Shown here: in pieces, positions 24,301 through 34,817 of the stretch
Layout of the letters: every line of letters begins with the position of its first letter
Position numbering within the stretch: the stretch's first letter is position 1
NCBI GenBank assembly: GCA_000827325.1
Contig: KN832871.1
Coordinates: 2,604,001 to 2,668,000, forward strand
Direction: 5' to 3'
Source of the DNA: Oidiodendron maius Zn
Lineage: Eukaryota; Ascomycota; Leotiomycetes; Myxotrichaceae
Length of the DNA stretch: 64,000 bases
The notes under the pieces: generated by a model
What the model was told of the DNA's origin: nothing
The model's database searches: none
What the model saw: only the letters and a program-made list of their open reading frames with translations
Position numbers and translations under genes: made by a program

Positions 24301-24564
24301 CTAAGAGAGAACACGCTACCTACTGAAGAGGAATTGAAGACATGGCCAGCGGAATCAACGATGGAAGAAAAAGAGAGACTCAGAGTTAAAGCGAAGAAAC
24401 TTCTTACCGAGAGAGGCGTCCCTGCAGCCCTGACTGGCGTAATGGGACAAGCTGCAACTGGGGAAGCGATGGAGCGGGTATTTGACGCTCTTCAAGTCGA
24501 GGAAGTGTCGCGGGGATTGGTATTTGGACTGCTACTGCAAGCCGTTCGCGCGGTTACGCAGTAA
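21367..24564 (+). CDS. PXA / PX / nexin-C domain membrane protein (Mdm1/Pxa1-like sorting nexin)
   Basis: Single exon, 1065 residues from ATG 21367; an in-frame ATG at 21169 would add 66 residues of poor quality. Two hydrophobic segments lie at about 53-90. The PXA domain covers about 146-330 (VVDAVIRDYVKWWYHP at its start). A Lys/Glu-rich coil and a proline-rich linker follow. The PX domain spans about 518-638, with RRYADFETLHEVL, and the nexin C-terminal domain about 900-1060. Proteins with this architecture sit at the endoplasmic reticulum and bridge to endosome, vacuole or lipid droplets through the phosphoinositide-binding PX domain. No RGS domain is visible between PXA and PX, so it is closer to the S. 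pombe Pxa1 layout than to complete Mdm1. Role inferred from domains. Confidence 0.87.
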   Translation: MNSEDAKTGEGLAPAKDEARHGDEVPPVKSNPNNLENFTTRALNFLSTASTETIGGIAVGLAACTYLVLGRVGLVLIGALGGVVLHATWEAQSSHSGTEDIRREKGLDIIKRILDLREDAAKSEDKDQDEIIVGNSFEGMSPETAAALNEVVDAVIRDYVKWWYHPIIPKDQTFPAACRQTLTKLVLSVSVHLSRKRPADMFLDFVANSSSIVIVFLNELAIAFSNPQSANLPVAEVVQKYLVANPDSNLANVLNTKQQAKKFKMIAGDILQNFLEKSAHECDPARIFLKEILAGVVLEMTLKSCSRPEWINGWIVYLLEEGEPDIIQAIDAGVSNSNFANAIDVIDGNVGNIGVAKPSKSQATSQEAKRHKKRLSKAEEAMEEAIEEAKRLSKLIAEEDAKKLQKEVQTTLDIPKSPATADENDLLSPGTKTPHPPDTATSEQPNSQQPTKLSPLVTDVIDSKPPPTPSPSTPPPITAPPTSFDQILPQTQHIPPVEEEPQNGRPSAPSPKKPPPPSLTLHNANIIIHDDSTPVDKGKIRSKPTSDYLVQIEPSSSQHPGWMVLRRYADFETLHEVLRRIAQVSGVAAFAEQHNILPNWREHTKASLRGELERYLRDACWYQPLAESEGMKRFLDKDQAQSYASNQKTGFPGLGWPTPSAFENMGKGMLDVLTSAPKGVAGGGKAIGSGIGGVFTNIGNLGQKKTNGVPNSVSMHPAGRASTSILPIIDSSTPPLSGTRKGRASEDSLRVSPIVQLQPSKIAPMERRPSWNSITEDDYEQEPRVSSERSSTRGQRSANQSRDPSLAPSRRGTPLSSPTQSDLSEIPLPPLPSEIPDDYGSHTNGKISTHTRVDSTIPTARTSISTTPSQQSPNRASLSSTRRPSFPITQISFRKGRKDWAPLSEQETRVAVELLFAVINELYTLSSAWNIRRTLLNAAKTFLLRPGNPSLSSIQSLIQDSVIAENTSDATIAANLRKLRENTLPTEEELKTWPAESTMEEKERLRVKAKKLLTERGVPAALTGVMGQAATGEAMERVFDALQVEEVSRGLVFGLLLQAVRAVTQ

Positions 24565-24810
24565 TGTATATTATGACACGAATAGACTATGTAATATGAT
24601 GAAAATGAAGCTACAATTTCGCATTTGCTAGGACTCTAGTTTCTGTTATGATACATTGCGTAACTTTGCGGCGTGTGGTGTGCCTAGACTCAACTACCAA
24701 CGGGAGAATATGAGAACATACTCATGCATTTATTCTTTTTATACAGCTTGGCAGATGCACCGCTTATACATCTGTCATAGTAGTTCTAGAAATCCCCCTA
24801 GACATCTCAT

Positions 24811-25954
24811 CTACGAGAATGGTGGTAACCAGAAAGGATACCCTCCATTCTTCATTCTGAAGACACTGAGCAGGAAGCTATACATGAAGAAGATTGCACC
24901 TCCCCAAATGAGAACGGTAACTTGTTGTATCCTTGGGTCTGAGATACGCGGAACTCTCAAGGCTAGTGCAATAGTTGCAAAGGAAAGGAATCCATCTGGT
25001 TAGTATTAGTAGGGCAGTTCGTGATATAGGTGGCAAGACTTACATATTGCAGCAATTATTTGAGTCTCCAGGCCGAATTGGTTTGAGAATCCTCCCGCGA
25101 AGTAGCTAATCCCGCCCCGGCCATCGCCCGCGACGTAAGGCACCTTTCGTATATGGTTGAACATGTGTCCACTTGTGAAAAGAAGGATGAGGATCAGGCT
25201 TATCGCGGCCCAGAGGTTGCGGTTTTGGATAATCGGCACCAGATACTGCCATATAATACTTATAAACGTGACTCCACCCAGAATGCTGGTGATAACTGCG
25301 ATCCAGAGGACCCAATTGATTGGCCGAACAATCGGAGGGTGTGGGCGGTCCGCCATTTGGCGGGAAACCCAGCCGTGAATGCTCTCCGCAGATTGGGGTC
25401 TTGCGTGATATTAGCCATGGACATGAATGACAGGTGTGAGTTTGAGGGACCTACCCATTGGTGAAGTCAAAACGTAGGGGAGAGGTGTCCGCCACAGCGT
25501 GGGGTCCTGTAGTTGGATTGAAGAACAACAGAACAGGTGCGGTCTGGAGACTAAGCTTTATGGAAGTCAGCTTAAGCGTATGCAACCAAATTTATACTGA
25601 ACGTACAGATTGGAATGTATTCTTTCCATCTGTAAAATCCAAAGTCCCATAGAGCAATCGTGATTCTCCCTTCTTGTCACCATTTGTCCAACTCTTTGCT
25701 AATAACTCCCATTCCGGCTGGAAATCACGGCACAATTGACAGCCAAATCGAGGCTCCAGAGCCGTTAGCAATACCACCACAGAATAATCCCTCGGGGCGG
25801 ATGTGAGCTTCTCATAATTGGAATCGTCAAGCTTCAACGGAGTGGACGCGAGGGCCTTCTTTTGGAACCGTTCGAATTTATCTGCCGAAGTCTTCTTGGC
25901 TCCTAGGGCAGCCAATGGAAGTAGGGAGACGACCAATGCCCTAAGAAAGTGCAT
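24811..25954 (-). CDS. ost3: Oligosaccharyltransferase subunit OST3/OST6 family
   Basis: Four exons on the minus strand: 25954-25607, 25555-25455, 25399-25044 and 24995-24811, encoding 329 residues; introns are 48-55 nt. A signal peptide is visible (MHFLRALVVSLLPLAALGA). The lumenal thioredoxin-like domain carries the redox pair C72-Q-L-C75. Four membrane helices occupy the C-terminal half, beginning near PINWVLWIAVITSILGG. The protein ends WLPPFS. In yeast, Ost3 or Ost6 is an OST subunit of the endoplasmic reticulum membrane that briefly captures substrate cysteines by mixed disulfides and aids N-glycosylation of nearby sites. OST3 and OST6 cannot be told apart from sequence alone; most filamentous fungi have one such gene. 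Divergent from the coiled-coil gene with 297 bases between starts. Confidence 0.92.
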
Positions 25955-26251
25955 CTTGAAAACAGAATGTTATGGGCGGTCACTCCGTTGGAGGCATGAG
26001 AGGGTTACGAAGCTCTCAGAAGTGTCCTCAAGCAGGAACTCGCTAATTCGGTGCCTTGTTGCCTAACATCCGAGGCCTTAATTCCAAGCTTGTAATGACC
26101 GATCTACTAACCGATTCTGGATGTTTGTTGACTCTCCCGCGTTTCGGAGACTTGAAAGCGCGCGCACAACCCGCATTGTTTTGTTAGCACCAATACCAAT
26201 AACAGCGCTGCAGGTATATTGGTAGTTGACAGAATTACACAAACTAGAAAG

Positions 26252-28105
26252 ATGGATTCATCAATATCCTCTATTGAAGATGATCGCATCGAGAGTGTAC
26301 GTACCCCACAAGTGACCATTCCCTCATTCTGATGGGTAGCTCTAGCTTCATATTGCAGAGCAGACATATCAAGAAGCTGTGCGCAAGACCGACTTCATTA
26401 TTAAGGACGAAGATGCTCGGAGATTAAGATTGAGGATTCTTCTACTCGAGAATGAAAACGACAATCTACAAGACCAACTTGCGTTTGCCGATGATCGAAT
26501 TGACGGTCTGGAGCGGGAAGGCGAGGAGGTGCGAGCAGAGCTTGATAATACTCGGAATGATTTACAGCAGCATGAGTCCGAATCGCGCATCCAGACTCGA
26601 GAATTAAATATCCTAAAAGTTTGTCCAATTACTCCATATGAGTTGTCTCCGCTGACAGGCTTCAGACCGAATTGACTGCAATGAGTGGCGTATCTATGGA
26701 TTCAACCAAGATACTAACAGCAAAGCTGGCTCTTGCTCGAGAGCTCGCCACGCTGAAACCAGAACTGGAACACCTTCGTTCTCAAGCAGCATACCAGCAG
26801 ACAGTTTTGTCTGAGAAATTAGCTCTTCAACGCCAGTTAAGTTCTCTGGAAGTAGAGCTGGAGACCGAAAGGCGTGCCACGAAGCGTATATCCGAAAAGA
26901 GCAAAAACAAAGACAAGGAGCTTGAGCTACAACAAAAATTAGACGATTTGCAGAAGGAACTGGCTAGAGAAAAGCGCGAAAGGGAGAAAACAGCTAAGAA
27001 AATCTCTGGCCAACCGGCCGGGAAAGGGATCAATGACCACGAAGGACGTGCGGAGCTACAACAAAAGCTCGAAGCCCTACAGAAAACTCTAGATGATGAA
27101 AGACGTGACAAGGAAAAGATACGTACACACATGCAAAAGGACCTAGATGATGCAGAGTCGCGAAGCATCTTGCTTGAAGGCAAACTAGACCTTCTTCGGA
27201 CCAAAATGCGTGCCATCAAGGAGGAACTTAAAGAATGCCAGACAGAACTAGAACATGCCCGAGGGACCACTTCGCGTGGCCCATCAACAGTAAGGAAAGG
27301 CGGTGATACTCTTACCAAGAGTGCTCGAAAGAGACCTGCTGCGGAACTGAGCACCGACCTCAATATTGGAACTCCAGATGGAGCGGTATTCCATACAATC
27401 AAAAGAGGTAGGATGGATCAAACATCAAGGCCAGGAGAGAAATCTAATTTCTCCATCACACCGTATCTCAATCGCACGGTCAGTAAAATGAGATCTTTGG
27501 CTCAGGAATACAGCGAGGACGCAACTGAAACAACAAATGGAACGGGCATTACCTCGTTCGACGATTCCCAGCCACTTGAAGAAGAATCGTCTGGACTTTT
27601 GTTCGATGAAAATTCGCCATCAGCCCGTCACAAGTCCAAACCTAAGAGGATTAATCAAGAGGAGCACCCAGCTGAGAAGAGGGTGCTCGGAGAAACAAGC
27701 TCTGCTACCAGCAATAAAATGCGGGAGTTGAAGCCTTCGCGATCAATCAGCCTGCTGAGAATGGTGACCGAAGAGGATGGGAGCGAGAATTCTGAGCTTG
27801 GTGCCTCAGCCACCAGCTTTGAGAAGGAAGTTGTCACAACCTCAAAGGTACCGGTCAAAGGTCCCGACGATGCTGGCCCAAGGAAGAAGAAGCGCAAGCT
27901 TCTCAGTGGTGGCGGGAAGACAATCTTCGACGAGATAGAAGCCTCAGCAACCAAACGGCCTGCAAAAGTGTCTCTTGGGCGACCTCGATCAGCGGGTACA
28001 GGGATGGTGGTTGCTGGCACGAAGGGGATTGGGAGAGGGGTGTTTGGCACGTTTTCGCCTTTGAAGAAAGAGAAAAAGTCATTAGGAGGAAGCATCTTGG
28101 CTTGA
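26252..28105 (+). CDS. Conserved fungal coiled-coil protein, function unknown
   Basis: Three exons: 26252-26296, about 26361-26618 and 26666-28105, about 580 residues. The first junction is uncertain: donor 26297 (GTACGT) with an acceptor at 26360 or 26363 keeps the frame, as does donor 26301 with the better CAG acceptor at 26358. Heptad-rich coiled coil fills about residues 20-300 (LRLRILLLENENDNLQDQL, then KLALARELATLKPELEHL). The remainder is Ser/Lys-rich and disordered, with a basic patch GPRKKKRKL that resembles a nuclear localisation signal and a conserved-looking C-terminal FGTFSPLKKEKK. I recall similar proteins in many ascomycetes without an established role. A spindle or chromosome-structure function would suit the layout, but this is only a guess. 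Confidence 0.75.
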
Positions 28106-28489
28106 CCTCTGCGTATGATACTTAAACTTGTTTAAATACTGTATTGGGATAGGAGTCTCATGTTCTGGTGACGTTGGGCATACAATGGATTGCATGGGCT
28201 GGAGTATGGTGGGTAGGTAGTAAATGCGTTGGATACTGTATGAATTGAAGTCTACGAAATTTGAAATCTGTTTCGGTTTGTGGATATCTCAAACAGCACC
28301 GTTTTATCTGGAGCATCATGTACACACCATTCTTCGCATTTGGTCCCAGAATGCCTGAGTTTATACATTTACCCAAGATGGTTGTACGCAATGTAGAGGA
28401 GACCCCTGCTACTGTAAGGAACAAAATATTTATTCTTCGTCGACCTCATAATTTCACCGCACGGTACTTCTGAATGCCACCTTCACTAT

Positions 28490-29751
28490 ATGATTTCGCA
28501 ACACACCGTGCAGGTATCTCAAAAGATCATAGCTAGGAGGTGTTTCAGCCCACAATGCTTCGACGGTGATGAGCTTTTCGGTATTGCAAGGAGAGTCCAG
28601 GGATGTCGGATCTCAATGCTGTGCAATGTTCGCCTTTCCTCCTCATCTACAAGATGGAAAACCAGGCAGGGCAAAGATTCATTTGCGCGCAAGGCAAAAC
28701 TAGAAGGGTTGAAGAGCAGAGCAGCTTTTAAGCTCTTAGAAGTATGTCGACTGAGCAAGAGCTGGAAGAAGAGCAATCACTAATTCCAGGAAACAGGTCG
28801 ACGCGAAGTATAAGATATTTAAACGCGGCCAGACAGTTGTTGATCTCGTAAGTTTCCAGGTATCCTAATGCGAAAATATATACTGAAAGACGTGAAGGGA
28901 TATGCGCCGGGCTCATGGTCACAAGTTGCGGTAGAGCGGACGAAACCAAATGGGCGAATTGTCGGTATCGACATCATTCCGGCGCAACCTCCCAAAGGAG
29001 TGTCAACAATACAGGGAAACTTCCTCTCAGAGGGAGTGCGAGCGGAAGTGAAGAGGTTTCTTGAGGACCCTAACCAGGGCCGTCCAACTGCATCGCTCGC
29101 AGCTCCAGTCGAGATAACGAATACGGCCACCGACAACGAATCCAGTATTGATGAATCTCGACTACAATCGAATGCTGACTCTATTGGAAAAGTAACAAGT
29201 TCAAAACCGAGCAAGAAAGGGCAAGACGATTCAGGAAAGATGGTAGACGTTGTGCTCAGTGATATGTCCGAACCCTGGCCCTTGGAGACCCCCAGTTCTT
29301 GGAAGAGAAGTCTAAGTGACCCTTATATTAGGATGATGAATACAAGCGGTATCAATTATAAAGATCACGCTGGAAGCATGGTATGAGATGTTCCCTTTCT
29401 GATGTTTTAAAGAGCTGCACTGACTCTATATAGGATCTCTGCTCTGCAGCTCTTCAGTTTGCACGGGATACCCTGAAGACAGGAGGGCATTTTGTTTGTA
29501 AATTCTATCAGGGAGCCGAAGATAAGGAGCTAGAAAAGGAATTGAGAAAGACATTCAAGGCTGTGCACAGAGAAAAGCCCGAATCTTCAAGAAGTGTATG
29601 TTTCTCTTCTCAATTCATATGGAATGTTATGCTAACAGGCCCCAAGGAATCTAGGGAGGCATACTTTGTTGCGATGAGAAGGAAGAAAGAGTCTACTGAA
29701 GATGCAGGGTCGCAAGACAAACCTGATATGGAAGCGTCGAAAATAGAATAG
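28490..29751 (+). CDS. mrm2: Mitochondrial 21S rRNA 2'-O-ribose methyltransferase (FtsJ/RrmJ family)
   Basis: Five exons: 28490-28741, 28797-28847, 28898-29380, 29434-29595 and 29647-29751, 350 residues; introns 49-55 nt. After a basic, mitochondrial-type N-terminus comes SSSTRWKTRQGKDSF, closely like the yeast Mrm2 start, then LKSRAAFKLLE. The SAM-binding motif VVDLGYAPGSW is made by splicing exons 2 and 3. The K-D-K-E catalytic set is visible: K in the SRAAFK region, D in VLSDMSEP, K in FVCKFYQG and E in SESREAYFVA. A poorly conserved insert of about 60 residues sits between beta strands. Mrm2 methylates a uridine in the peptidyl-transferase loop of the mitochondrial large rRNA. An internal ATG at 28616 is an alternative start. 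Converges on eL18. Confidence 0.9.
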
Positions 29752-30022
29752 ATCAGAAGGATTATTGTTCCCTCTTCACTATGCATAATAATATACAAGA
29801 ATTCAAGGATATCATGCCCCAGGAAACTCAGTTAATGTCTCACAATAATACACCAGCTCAGTTGGCAGAGTCTATGTTCCGATTTTATGTTTTATTTTCA
29901 TTCAGACCATGCAGAGACGCCACATGGACTTGCTGAGGATCTCCACTTCCCTCCAACCTTCCCAAGGTATCGTAATTGCCATGAAAGCCAGATATGCAAC
30001 GCCACCTCTACTACCGTGCAAT

Positions 30023-30875
30023 CTAGACCTTGAAACCTCTCGACCGCCTTCGTCCACGAGCTTTCTCGAACTTCCGGCCCTTAGATTCAACATAGGGTTT
30101 CTAGTAGTCGAGTTAGTACAAGCAATATCAAAAGCCACGTAGAGCATACCTTGTGCTTGTGGGGACCAAAGCCAAAGTGCTTGACTGCCTCTCTAGCGTT
30201 CTTGGGACCTCTTAGGAGTAGGGTGTTGCTTCCAGTAGGGGCGCGGAGAGCAAGCTGGTCCAGGGTCAGAGCCTCACCACCAGCAGCCAGGATACGGGCG
30301 CGGGCAGTAGCAGTGAAGCGAAGGGCCGCAACACTGAGCTTGGGGACGGTCAGGAGACGGTTATCGTCAGTGACAGTGCCAATGATCACCACCGTCTTGT
30401 TATTGGACTTCTCGGATGTGTTGGCAACAATGCGCGAGATGGAGACAGGAGGTCGGTTGATACGGGACATAAAGAGGCGGCGGAGAACAACCTTGTTGAA
30501 GGCAGAGTCGGTTCGGCCTGTGAGATATCGTATCAGCACTGGAATTGTACGAGACTAAGGACAATGAGACGACTTACGAGCCAGGAAGCGGTAGAGCTTC
30601 ACGAGTAACTTGACGTAGACATTGTCGCTCTTAGGCGCCTTACGGTGCGTGCTCCGAACATGATGAGCATTCAGATCGATACCTATAGTTAAAACCCCAT
30701 CATCAGCCTATGATCAAGCATGCTCTTTGCAGTTCGGTCTTGCGACACGATTTGCTACGCAGATGGTTCAAATGCCCGCTTCAATAGCACAGTGACCCTC
30801 GACAGGCCACAGAGCTTCCGCAGAGACACCAGACCCCCACTTGCACACGAAGGCGAGGACGAGTGACATACCCAT
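30023..30875 (-). CDS. rpl18: 60S ribosomal protein eL18
   Basis: Four exons on the minus strand: 30875-30872 (only ATGG), 30682-30578, 30517-30150 and 30100-30023, encoding 184 residues, the normal eL18 length. The tiny first exon ends after one base of codon 2, a usual trait of fungal ribosomal protein genes, and is followed by a 189-nt intron. Conserved stretches: [38 protein letters not shown] and the basic tail [11 protein letters not shown]. eL18 is part of the large cytosolic subunit. The other two introns are 60 and 49 nt. The promoter faces the SLC25 carrier and contains a TCACGTGA site. Confidence 0.97.
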
Positions 30876-31666
30876 TGTTGCGGTGGTCGGAAGTTGTCGA
30901 CGGAGTTAGTTGGTGGAGGAAGATTTCTGCAAAGATCTCGCGAGTATCAATTTCGGGTGGGAATTGTGGTGTGGACTCGCCAAAGTGGGCGCTAGACCCC
31001 AGACGGTATCAGGGCTAACATGGAAAGCAGAATCCTGGCTCGGAGTTTGAATCACGTGACAGGCACCTCCCCCGAGCGGATCTGCTGGCTGCGGATGCGG
31101 AAATACACAGGTACATAAAAAGGTATGGGAGGTAAGGATTGCTCACCTCACAACCCTGCACGACGCATACAGACGAGACCAGACACGATAAGCCTCTCTG
31201 CCTCACGGCCACTCCCAGAGGTGAAATCTCTTCGCCGCTACAATTTTCTATTTACGCGACTACGATGACTTCAGCCCTACTACAATAACCCAACTCATCC
31301 CTTGTTGATTCACCGTGAATGGACCCCGATTTCCTAGATCGGTGATCAACTCTGCTCTTCACCTCCCTATCCGCTTCGCAAATCTTGCGCTCGCCTCATT
31401 ATCATTAGGAACATACGGACCGGGCCGCCAATTATCTCTCTGGAAGCACGGCTGACGGCAAGCGCGTAGGCTGATACCCATCTTTGTGCGCGCTGTCATA
31501 TTCCAAGACCCTAAAGACTCCGCGGTTCAATACATACGAATGTTATCGACACTTTAAATCGGGGCAATTGGTCTGTTAGAGGGTGCTCTTCTGACCGCAT
31601 GCGCCAAGGACGAGCTGCATCATAACATCAGACACCCAGGCAAAGCGTGTGTAAACAGACCTGGAG
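30876..31666. promoter_or_regulatory. Divergent promoter region of eL18 and the SLC25 carrier
   Basis: 791 bases between divergent starts. The clearest element is a perfect palindrome TCACGTGA at 31052-31059. The rest shows no conserved coding signal. Confidence 0.55.
31052..31059. promoter_or_regulatory. TCACGTGA palindrome (Cbf1/bHLH-type site)
   Basis: A perfect 8-bp palindrome around a CACGTG E-box, about 180 bases from the eL18 start and about 610 from the carrier start. Cbf1-type bHLH factors bind RTCACGTG; in yeast they act on sulfur genes and, in other ascomycetes, on ribosomal protein genes. Either neighbour could be the target. Confidence 0.5.
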
Positions 31667-32912
31667 ATGTCTACGGTACGCCTCCTCTATCTCGCCACGG
31701 AGTGTCACTAACTCCAAAAAAATTTCTGGCACAGCCTCATACTGACATCCTCAAGCCAAAGCAATATGGGCCGAGGGTCCTCCAGCTGCGCGAGGTTGTC
31801 TCGCAGCCTGTCGTGGCAGCCTTCTGCGCCGGTGGAGTTGCCGGTGCCGTTTCGAGGACTGTTGTGTCCCCTTTGGAACGACTCAAGATTCTCTTCCAAA
31901 TCCAGAGCGCCGGTCGCGAGGAATACAAGATGTCAGTGGGGAAGGGCCTCATGAAGATGTGGAAAGATGAAGGTTGGCGAGGCTTCATGAGAGGAAACGG
32001 GACAAATTGCATACGCATTGTGCCTTATTCCGCTGTCCAGTTTGGGAGCTACAACCTCTATAAGAAGGTGCGCACCCCCGTCTCTTACAAGCACTTGACC
32101 CCGCTGTGATGTGCGTATAGAAGCCTTTGCCAATGCTGATTATGTGAGCTAGTTATTTGAACCCTCTCCGGGCGCCGAACTGACCTCTATAAGCCGACTC
32201 GTCTGTGGTGGCACCGCTGGTATCACCTCTGTGATTTTCACATACCCTCTTGACATTGTACGCACCAGGCTCTCAATCCAGTCTGCGTCATTTGTAACGC
32301 TCAAGCATCCGACTGGGAAGAAACTACCGGGCATGTGGGCAACCATGGTAACGATGTACAAGACGGAAGGAGGCTTCTTTGCTCTGTACCGGGGAATCTT
32401 ACCTACAGTTGCAGGCGTCGCACCTTATGTGAGCCTGCCCAGACTCTTCCAGGTGTCAAAGCACTGACTTCAATGCCCAGGTTGGCTTAAACTTCATGAC
32501 TTATGAACTCGTTCGCAAATACTTTACTCCTGAAGGTGACAAGAATCCAAACGCCTTACGTAAGCTTGCTGCTGGTGCAATATCTGGTGCGTTTGCACAG
32601 TCATGCACGTATCCATTGTAAGTTTAATGGACGTTACACTGGAAGATAAGGCTGACATATCAAAGCGATGTTCTCCGCCGCCGCTTCCAGATCAATACTA
32701 TGTCTGGTATGGGTTACCAGTACAAGTCGATCTTTGACGCCATCAGAGTCATCATCACCCAAGAAGGCATTAAAGGCTTATACAAAGGCCTTATCCCGAA
32801 CCTCCTAAAGGTAGCTCCTAGCATGGCCAGTAGCTGGCTGAGCTATGAGATGACTCGGGACTTTCTACTTTCGCTCAGGTCAGAAACGGATATCATCGAG
32901 GATGTCCTCTGA
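31667..32912 (+). CDS. Mitochondrial solute carrier (SLC25), YPR011C/SLC25A42-like
   Basis: Five exons: 31667-31675 (MST), 31735-32067, 32153-32428, 32481-32617 and 32666-32912, 333 residues. Three carrier repeats are present, with signatures [20 protein letters not shown] and YPFDVLRRRF; the last is created at the exon 4/5 splice. The middle repeat contains GLNFMTYE and the protein ends with a short acidic tail after [10 protein letters not shown]. The family sits in the inner mitochondrial membrane and exchanges adenine-containing nucleotides or cofactors. The closest yeast type I can suggest is YPR011C, reported to carry adenosine phosphosulfate and PAPS; SLC25A42 and Leu5 (coenzyme A) are related alternatives. 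Substrate is therefore open. Introns are 48-85 nt. Confidence 0.88.
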
Positions 32913-33624
32913 TTCCCCCTGGGACCATTATCCTCGGATGAGCATGTAATATATTCCTTTAATGCTCGAGCAATGCGGCCGGAATAGAGTTATGGGACAA
33001 CTCACACAAGACGCTTTGTACATGAAGGATGGGATCACTTAGCATCGGTTGCATTTGGAAAAGGGTCATTGGGAGCGGGCGCAGAATGAGGCTTGTAGAA
33101 GGGGCACGTTCGTAGAATTTCCACCTGCTCGAAACTACGCGTCAAAAAGCGGGTGCTCATAGAATCCTTCCAAAACTCGGATTGAAATCGAGAATTGGAA
33201 TGAAGCCAGCCGCGTTCTTTGCAGCACACTATAGGCACTTAGGCAGACGACCTCTTAAAAAGGCTGAGCCTATTGGTAAATCTGTACACTGCCGCACGTA
33301 AGTAAGATCACATGCCACGCGGATACCACAGTACATATCATAGCGAGCCTGTCTTGCCTAGAGGGTGGTGGAAATGAATCGATCGGGACCGTCTTCGAAT
33401 ATGACGGTCACATGACGCAGAAGTTTTAACGAGGTGGGCCAAGAATTTAAGCGCGAAGCGCCTCGCTTGACCTCGACTTGACCATTTTCCCATCCAGATC
33501 CATCCATCTGCTTTTCAATACAGCATCAATCAATACAGCCCGCCAACCCGATAATATAGTAATTTTTGTCTTTTCTTGTCCGTGGACGCCTCCTACAGCT
33601 TTGCAGGCGTTCAGCTTCTTCAAG
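32913..33624. other. Gap between the carrier and the SR-protein gene
   Basis: Carrier 3' flank and SR-gene promoter. The only open frames are short and unsupported. Nothing else seen. Confidence 0.5.
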
Positions 33625-34817
33625 ATGAGTCGAGGCGGTACCACTCTTTACGTCACAGTATGTCCAGTTATTGCGTCTTTGGATTTCCCTCTTCATATCC
33701 CATTCACATCAATATAGCTAATACTGGGCAGGGTTTCGGCCCCGGCACACGCGCTCGCGACCTTGCCTACGAATTCGAACGGTATGTCAACCAAGCCTCG
33801 ATATCTCGATGATCAGCTTCGAGTGCGATTACCCAGCCCGTCCTTCCTCGTCCCTCCTCGTCCTTATATCCTCGAACCTTCGCTGCCACCTTTATATCGT
33901 CGTCTGCCTTACCCACGCTCGTAGACTCCCCTTCCCTTCTCGTTCGATCGAGCGGTCGCACAGCGAAACGATCTTATATCCACATTTATCTTCCCCGAAA
34001 TGTCCAAACGGCGACCGATCGAACTTTCCAGCTTCTTGTTCCTCTCTTATCATCTCTATCCTTCCTTACCCTCAGGCCAATTAGGGGCTAATACTGAATT
34101 CACAGCTATGGTCGCCTTGTTCGTTGCGATATCCCAGCACCTCGCACTGCTGCCAGCCGTCTGTATGTTACCTCCAATGCGCCTTATCGTCACCCCGCAG
34201 CACCGCTGACTATATTTATAGCTTTGCCTTCGTTGAGTATGAGAGCCGTCGTGATGCAGATGAAGCCTACCATGAGATGCACAACAAGCGCATTGGTAGG
34301 GACGACCTCCTGAAGATCGAGGTGAGCGTGACGATTCCCGAAGCTGCAATTCGCAATCTGACAACGTCAGTGGGCCCGAACTCCTCCATCGGCATCCTGG
34401 CGCTTCGACTCTGGCCGTGATCGTGAACGCGGGCCCGGTAGCCGTCGCTCTCCTCGCAGAGGCGGTCGTAGTCCTTCTCCACGTCGCCGTGGGGACTACT
34501 CCCCTCGAAAGGACGATCGCCGGGATCGCGACTATGATCGTGATCGCAGAGACCGTGATCGTTCCCGCAGCCCAGACGATAGGTAAACCCTACGTAAATT
34601 CAGCTTTCTGATTCGGAGGGCTTATGTACCAATTTAATAGGGATCGCGATACTAAGGATGACCGTGAGGAAGTCCGTGAAAACGGCACCAATGGCGAGGA
34701 TAGGAAAGGTAAACTTGCACTTCCGACACGCCCCAAACCTAGCAATTACTGATACACTATATGGCAGTAGCCATGGACACTCCTCCTGCACATGATGAAC
34801 TGGATACCGCTGAGTAA
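33625..34817 (+). CDS. SR-type splicing factor: one RRM plus RS domain (Srp1-like)
   Basis: Seven exons: 33625-33657, 33732-33781, 34106-34162, 34222-34321, 34371-34582, 34641-34708 and 34768-34817, encoding 189 residues. The RRM covers about residues 7-80, with RNP2 LYVTGF made at the first splice and RNP1 RLFAFVEYE at the third. An Arg/Ser/Asp-rich tail follows (RSPRRGGRSPSPRRRGDYS, then RDRDYDRDRRDRDRS), ending in a short acidic segment. Such proteins bind exonic enhancers and recruit the spliceosome. The second intron is unusually long (324 nt); reading through it meets a stop within a dozen codons. Only one RRM is present, as in S. pombe Srp1 rather than Srp2. Confidence 0.9.
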
